A stretch of 6,622 nt of DNA from Pseudomonadota bacterium (GTDB lineage Bacteria > Pseudomonadota > Alphaproteobacteria > Caulobacterales > Caulobacteraceae). Positions within the stretch are counted from its first letter, which is position 1; the number at the start of each line of letters is the position of its first letter. The DNA is taken from the NCBI GenBank assembly GCA_023445955.1, contig JAEXJH010000709.1, positions 1 to 6,622 of the forward strand, read 5' to 3'. The notes beneath the pieces are model-generated. The model made no database searches, was not told where the DNA came from, and was given only the letters and a program-made list of their open reading frames with translations. The translations under genes were made by a program, and so were the position numbers. Shown here in pieces: positions 6,121 through 6,622 of this stretch.

Positions 6121-6622
6121 ATGTGCAGCACCAGCCTCGACCTCGACAGCCTCAGATCCTTGGTCGCCGGCGTTTCGCTAGGCACGTTTTCCAAGGCTGC
6201 TCAGATGGTTGGCCGCTCCCCCTCGACCATCAGCATGCAGATGCGAAAGCTTGAGGGTCAATTGGGCGTCGCCATCCTGCACAAGGCTGGCCGAGGACTT
6301 GCGCTGACGCCTGAAGGCGAGGTGCTGGTCGACTACGCCCGCAGGCTCTTGGACCTCAACGACGAAGCAATAAACGCGGTTCGCGGCGTGGCACGTCCCG
6401 CCCCCCCTAAGAATGCAGCGCCCAAAACGGCAGGGCGCAACCGCGCACAGCTAGGCGTGCAAGTGGTGGAAGTCGGCGATTGGCCAGAGGTCATTCCCAT
6501 TACGAAGCGGATGCTCGACCTATTCGAAGTTCACTTCGCGAATGTTTTCGACGAGCTCCTGGGCCCACTCCCCGGCCGTTACGACATGCACTCCGCTGCG
6601 CCATACCCAGACAGGCCAAGTC
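6121..6622 (+). CDS. LysR-type HTH protein with atypical C-terminal region, partial (right edge)
   Basis: 167 residues are visible and open to the window edge. Residues 7-66 are a clear LysR winged HTH (LDLDSLRSLVAGVSLGTFSKAAQ, then RSPSTISMQMRKLEGQLGVAILHKAGRGLALTPEGEVL), followed by the linker helix (DYARRLLDLNDEAINAVRG, 71-89). A LysR protein would then normally enter its periplasmic-binding-like effector domain. Here residues 91-110 are a Pro/Ala/Lys-rich linker and 111-167 (LGVQVVEVGDWPEVIPITKRMLDLF and onward) do not resemble that domain. ATG 6121 is the first start after an in-frame stop at 6106; no good ribosome site is visible. Base composition is somewhat less GC-rich than in the left-hand genes. 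It may be a fusion regulator, a truncated LysR reading into unrelated sequence, or a divergent family. The HTH assignment is secure; the C-terminal part is not. Confidence 0.75.
   Translation, partial: MCSTSLDLDSLRSLVAGVSLGTFSKAAQMVGRSPSTISMQMRKLEGQLGVAILHKAGRGLALTPEGEVLVDYARRLLDLNDEAINAVRGVARPAPPKNAAPKTAGRNRAQLGVQVVEVGDWPEVIPITKRMLDLFEVHFANVFDELLGPLPGRYDMHSAAPYPDRPS
6520..6621 (-). CDS. Possible C-terminal end of a convergent gene (weak)
   Basis: On the minus strand one frame enters from the right edge and reads 33 residues ending GEWAQELVENIREVNFE before TAG at 6520-6522. The terminal segment has a helix-like pattern and G/C-rich third positions. It overlaps the LysR-type frame entirely, so at most one of the two is likely real here. 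No family is recognised and the fragment is short. Confidence 0.2.
   Translation of the reverse strand, partial: TWPVWVWRSGVHVVTAGEWAQELVENIREVNFE

Overview
The window is GC-rich, with strong G/C preference at third codon positions, several TTG starts, and Gram-negative envelope proteins (an outer-membrane beta-barrel, a Tat-type signal, DUF805 and DUF3617-like proteins). It looks like an alphaproteobacterial chromosome, most plausibly Caulobacterales (Caulobacter/Phenylobacterium-like). The taxonomy is inferred from protein style and base composition, not from a marker gene.

Layout from left to right. (1) 1-679, minus strand: N-terminal part of a SARP/BTAD-type transcriptional regulator, cut by the window edge. 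(2) 680-874: divergent spacer with a tandem heptamer box. (3) 875-2837, plus strand: a small exported DUF3617-like protein, a DUF805 membrane protein, and an alpha/beta hydrolase broken by a one-base frameshift near 2252. (4) A GC-rich hairpin at 2856-2878 separates these from converging genes. (5) 2897-4851, minus strand: a secreted small protein of unknown function, overlapping by 4 nt a Tat-exported serine hydrolase of the beta-lactamase/PBP fold. (6) 4974-5579, minus strand: an outer-membrane beta-barrel protein. (7) 5580-6120: a long non-coding stretch with another heptamer box and a 31-bp direct repeat present twice. (8) 6121 to the right edge, plus strand: a LysR-type HTH protein whose C-terminal half does not look like a LysR effector domain.

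The main observation is a shared operator. The motif TTTCACG-N4-TTTCACG (two heptamers with an 11-bp period, sometimes with mismatches) occurs four times. Each copy is intergenic, lies about 70-100 nt upstream of a start codon, and reads in the direction of the gene it precedes: DUF3617-like, DUF805, the secreted protein/serine hydrolase operon, and the beta-barrel. Heptamer direct repeats with 4-bp spacing are the known site architecture for OmpR-type winged helices, including SARP proteins. A SARP-like regulator sits at the left edge, so the simplest hypothesis is a local regulon of envelope/exported proteins controlled by that protein, or by another OmpR-family regulator. The link to the regulator is inference; the repeats themselves are directly visible.

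The right-hand region (about 5780 onward) looks less GC-rich and has a different kind of repeat, so it may have a separate history from the heptamer-box regulon.
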